From assembly GCA_902729315.2 (NCBI GenBank), contig LR746274.1, forward strand, positions 3,437,037 to 3,501,036: 64,000 nucleotides of DNA, given 5' to 3'. This DNA is from Spirodela intermedia. Taxonomy: Eukaryota > Streptophyta > Magnoliopsida > Alismatales > Araceae. Position numbers and translations under genes: made by a program. The notes beneath the pieces were generated by a model, which saw only the letters and a list, made by a program, of their open reading frames with translations, was not told the DNA's origin and did no database searches. Shown here one piece after another: positions 62,201-64,000 of the stretch (the first letter of the stretch is position 1; each line of letters starts with the position of its first letter).

Positions 62201-64000
62201 TATAGCTTTTGGGGCCTATTTCTTCGCTCAAGATTTCTCTGACTTACTGAATGGAAGAAAAATGCAGATTAGTCCCAACCAAGATGGAAATATGCTCCTT
62301 TGATTGTAGGTTCATACCACACTGGATCAGACAAGACACAACTAATATTCATTCTCATAATGGGAACGGATACTTTGGGTGAATGTATATAGGTATTATA
62401 TTATTTCGGGTCCCTGCATCATAATGTTTTATTGCTGCTTTATTTATGATTTTCTTCATTTCTCTTTCCTTTTTTCTTTACATTTCTACAATTTTCCTTG
62501 AATATGTTTCGGCTGTGGAAAATTTTACTGAGAAGATTATGCTTTGTCCCAATTTCCGAGGACTACCTTAGTCAACTGGAATATTGCAGTTTCTATTCTC
62601 CTATACTTTTCCATCTTCGTGGTCTGTATAAAGTTTTGTAGTTGTACTATGCTTTCTCGTTGTTATCTGGGCCTGTTATTGGTGCATCTTTTGGGCCCCA
62701 GAGCTATTTACAATTAGCCAATTAAGAATTCTCAGCTGATTATGGGTAAAGCATAGGCTTATTCTGCTAAAGGAATTTACAGCCAAGAGACTTTAGTTTG
62801 ATATAGAATTATGTAATCTCATTGAAATCGCCTGAAAGTCAGCGTTAAACGGAAAATATGAACCGAATTTTTCGGATCAGTTAGGGAAAACTGTTTACTT
62901 GGGGGTGCGTTTGATAAAAAAGACAACTGAAGGGTGTGATCATTATTCTCAAGACGTGAGACGTGCACATCTTGTTCCTCTCTTAGAACATACGTGCTGT
63001 ATTGAGTATTTTCTACCATGTCTAAGTGTTTAAGAAGCGCTGGAGTTGTGGGTTTTGTAAGCAATGTGTAAAGCTCCAGGCTCTGGTGTTTAGTCTCATA
63101 CAATAACATTTACAAAACCATATATGAGATGTACAAAAAAAAAACAGCCCAGCGCTTGTATTGAAATAAAACCACATTAGCTTCATTCTCAAAAGCCAAG
63201 AACTTGGAATTATTCTGAGACCCTTCCTGATGTATCGGAAAAATTTAACCAATGCATTGGTTTTGGGAGGATTTTCCACAGAATATACGCTGTTGTTCTA
63301 TTTCTATCTGGACTTTCATTGCAATGTTGACTTTTATGGTCTGGATTGGCAGTATTTGTCAATTGTTCATTTTGTGATTTAGCTGTCCTCTATCATCTAC
63401 CATGTATTGAACCAATGTTTGGCCATTTTCCGTTATATCTTGTTTTAATTGTAGGGGCTCGAAATATCCCTGATCTTTTAGCTCTGGTATATGTTAATTT
63501 TTCCATCAAATGTTGAATAATTTTTCGGAGGTGGTTGTCTGTTTGGGGCAACATATTGATAGCCTGTAATTGTGGCATAGCCTGTGACTATCGATAAAGG
63601 AAGATAATCTCAACTTATGTCAAAATGTCCTTCGTTTGACATGGATAGGCTGATGATAAGTGGTGGTAGCACATACAGGCACCATTTAGGGGTGTTTTTA
63701 CATATGAATTATTCAGGGTGTCTTGCAGTTTTGTAAGCTTCCACGAGGTGCTGATACAGGCACCATTTTTCTTTCTCTTTTCATTTTTTAAGAAACCTAT
63801 TGATTTTTGGTGCTGCTGTGCAGATATCGTTCAAGATTTGGTGCAAAAAGAGAAATACATAGCAGCTGCTGACCTTGTTTGTGGCTTTGGTCTCCAAGAG
63901 AAGCATCTTCCTCTAGATTTGATATCATCTTTTTTGATCAAAACCAATACAGATGCAAATGAGGAAAGAAGAGAGGGACAATCTTCAATGAGATCACTGG
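59229..64000 (+). CDS. FRIGIDA-like protein (5' part; runs off the window)
   Basis: Member of the plant FRIGIDA/FRL family; FRI is a scaffold that promotes FLC expression and delays flowering, while many FRLs have no known role. Exon 1 is 59229-60492 (ATG at 59229, MPPRKKGAS); exon 2 starts at 63824 in matching phase and is open to the end of the window. The basic, Ala-rich N-terminus (KKGASVASAAAKRRQ) and an acidic stretch precede a region ~135-185 with LRGLSTALSSFTNCWDDL. The FRIGIDA domain starts ~218: LKSICERMLGRNLRRYVVAH, LREEVPKALQLSPDPAKLVL, REEAKVAAIAWKNRL, LFVASFGIPSEFDSEIIYDL and, in exon 2, KEKYIAAADLVCGFGLQEK. Intron 1 is 3331 bp and shows no gene. The C-terminal part is missing. 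Confidence 0.88.

Overview
The window is nuclear DNA of a flowering plant, most likely a monocot. Its genes are split by GT-AG introns, several have very GC-rich 5' exons beside AT-rich introns, and all the recognisable proteins are plant families: ClpD, RFI2-like RING, FRIGIDA-like, DUF247, PRAF-type RCC1/FYVE, ASHR2-like SET and CGFS glutaredoxin. (GA)n/(CT)n runs are common near gene starts. I cannot name the species.

Left part (1-25.4 kb): the last exon of an acetyl-CoA synthetase and an intact two-exon DUF247 gene are followed by more than 20 kb of AT-rich, transposon-derived DNA. This holds a decayed minus-strand copia polyprotein (about 3.6-5.0 kb), an isolated GC-rich island (6.6-7.4 kb), a PRAF-like RCC1/FYVE/BRX gene that appears to lack its PH end (10.5-14.8 kb) and a decayed plus-strand copia element (about 15.3-22.6 kb). 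The copia element is split by a 3.5-kb near-perfect inverted repeat (17216-20708). Each arm of the inverted repeat carries an snRNA-type USE plus TATA pair at U6-like spacing. A broken second DUF247 copy lies at 25.0-25.35 kb.

Right part (25.5-64 kb): a gene-dense stretch. ClpD (+, 12 exons) converges on an intronless ASHR2-like SET/MYND gene (-). Upstream of that on the minus strand is an RFI2-like RING-H2 ubiquitin ligase gene (6 exons, one apparently only 20 nt). Then come a Tim17/22/23-SAM preprotein translocase gene (HP30-like, -), the complex I subunit NDUFA2/B8 gene (+, divergent from HP30), a plastid CGFS monothiol glutaredoxin gene (+), TIM44 (-, 14 exons) and the first part of a FRIGIDA-like gene (+) that runs off the window.

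Functionally the right part is rich in nuclear genes for organelle proteins: a plastid Clp chaperone, a plastid glutaredoxin, two inner-membrane import components and a respiratory subunit. They are regulated separately as far as I can see, except that HP30 and NDUFA2 share a 520-bp divergent promoter. I assembled the exon structures by hand from splice signals and frame. The total lengths of ClpD, HP30, NDUFA2, GRX, TIM44 and the RFI2-like gene each close in frame.
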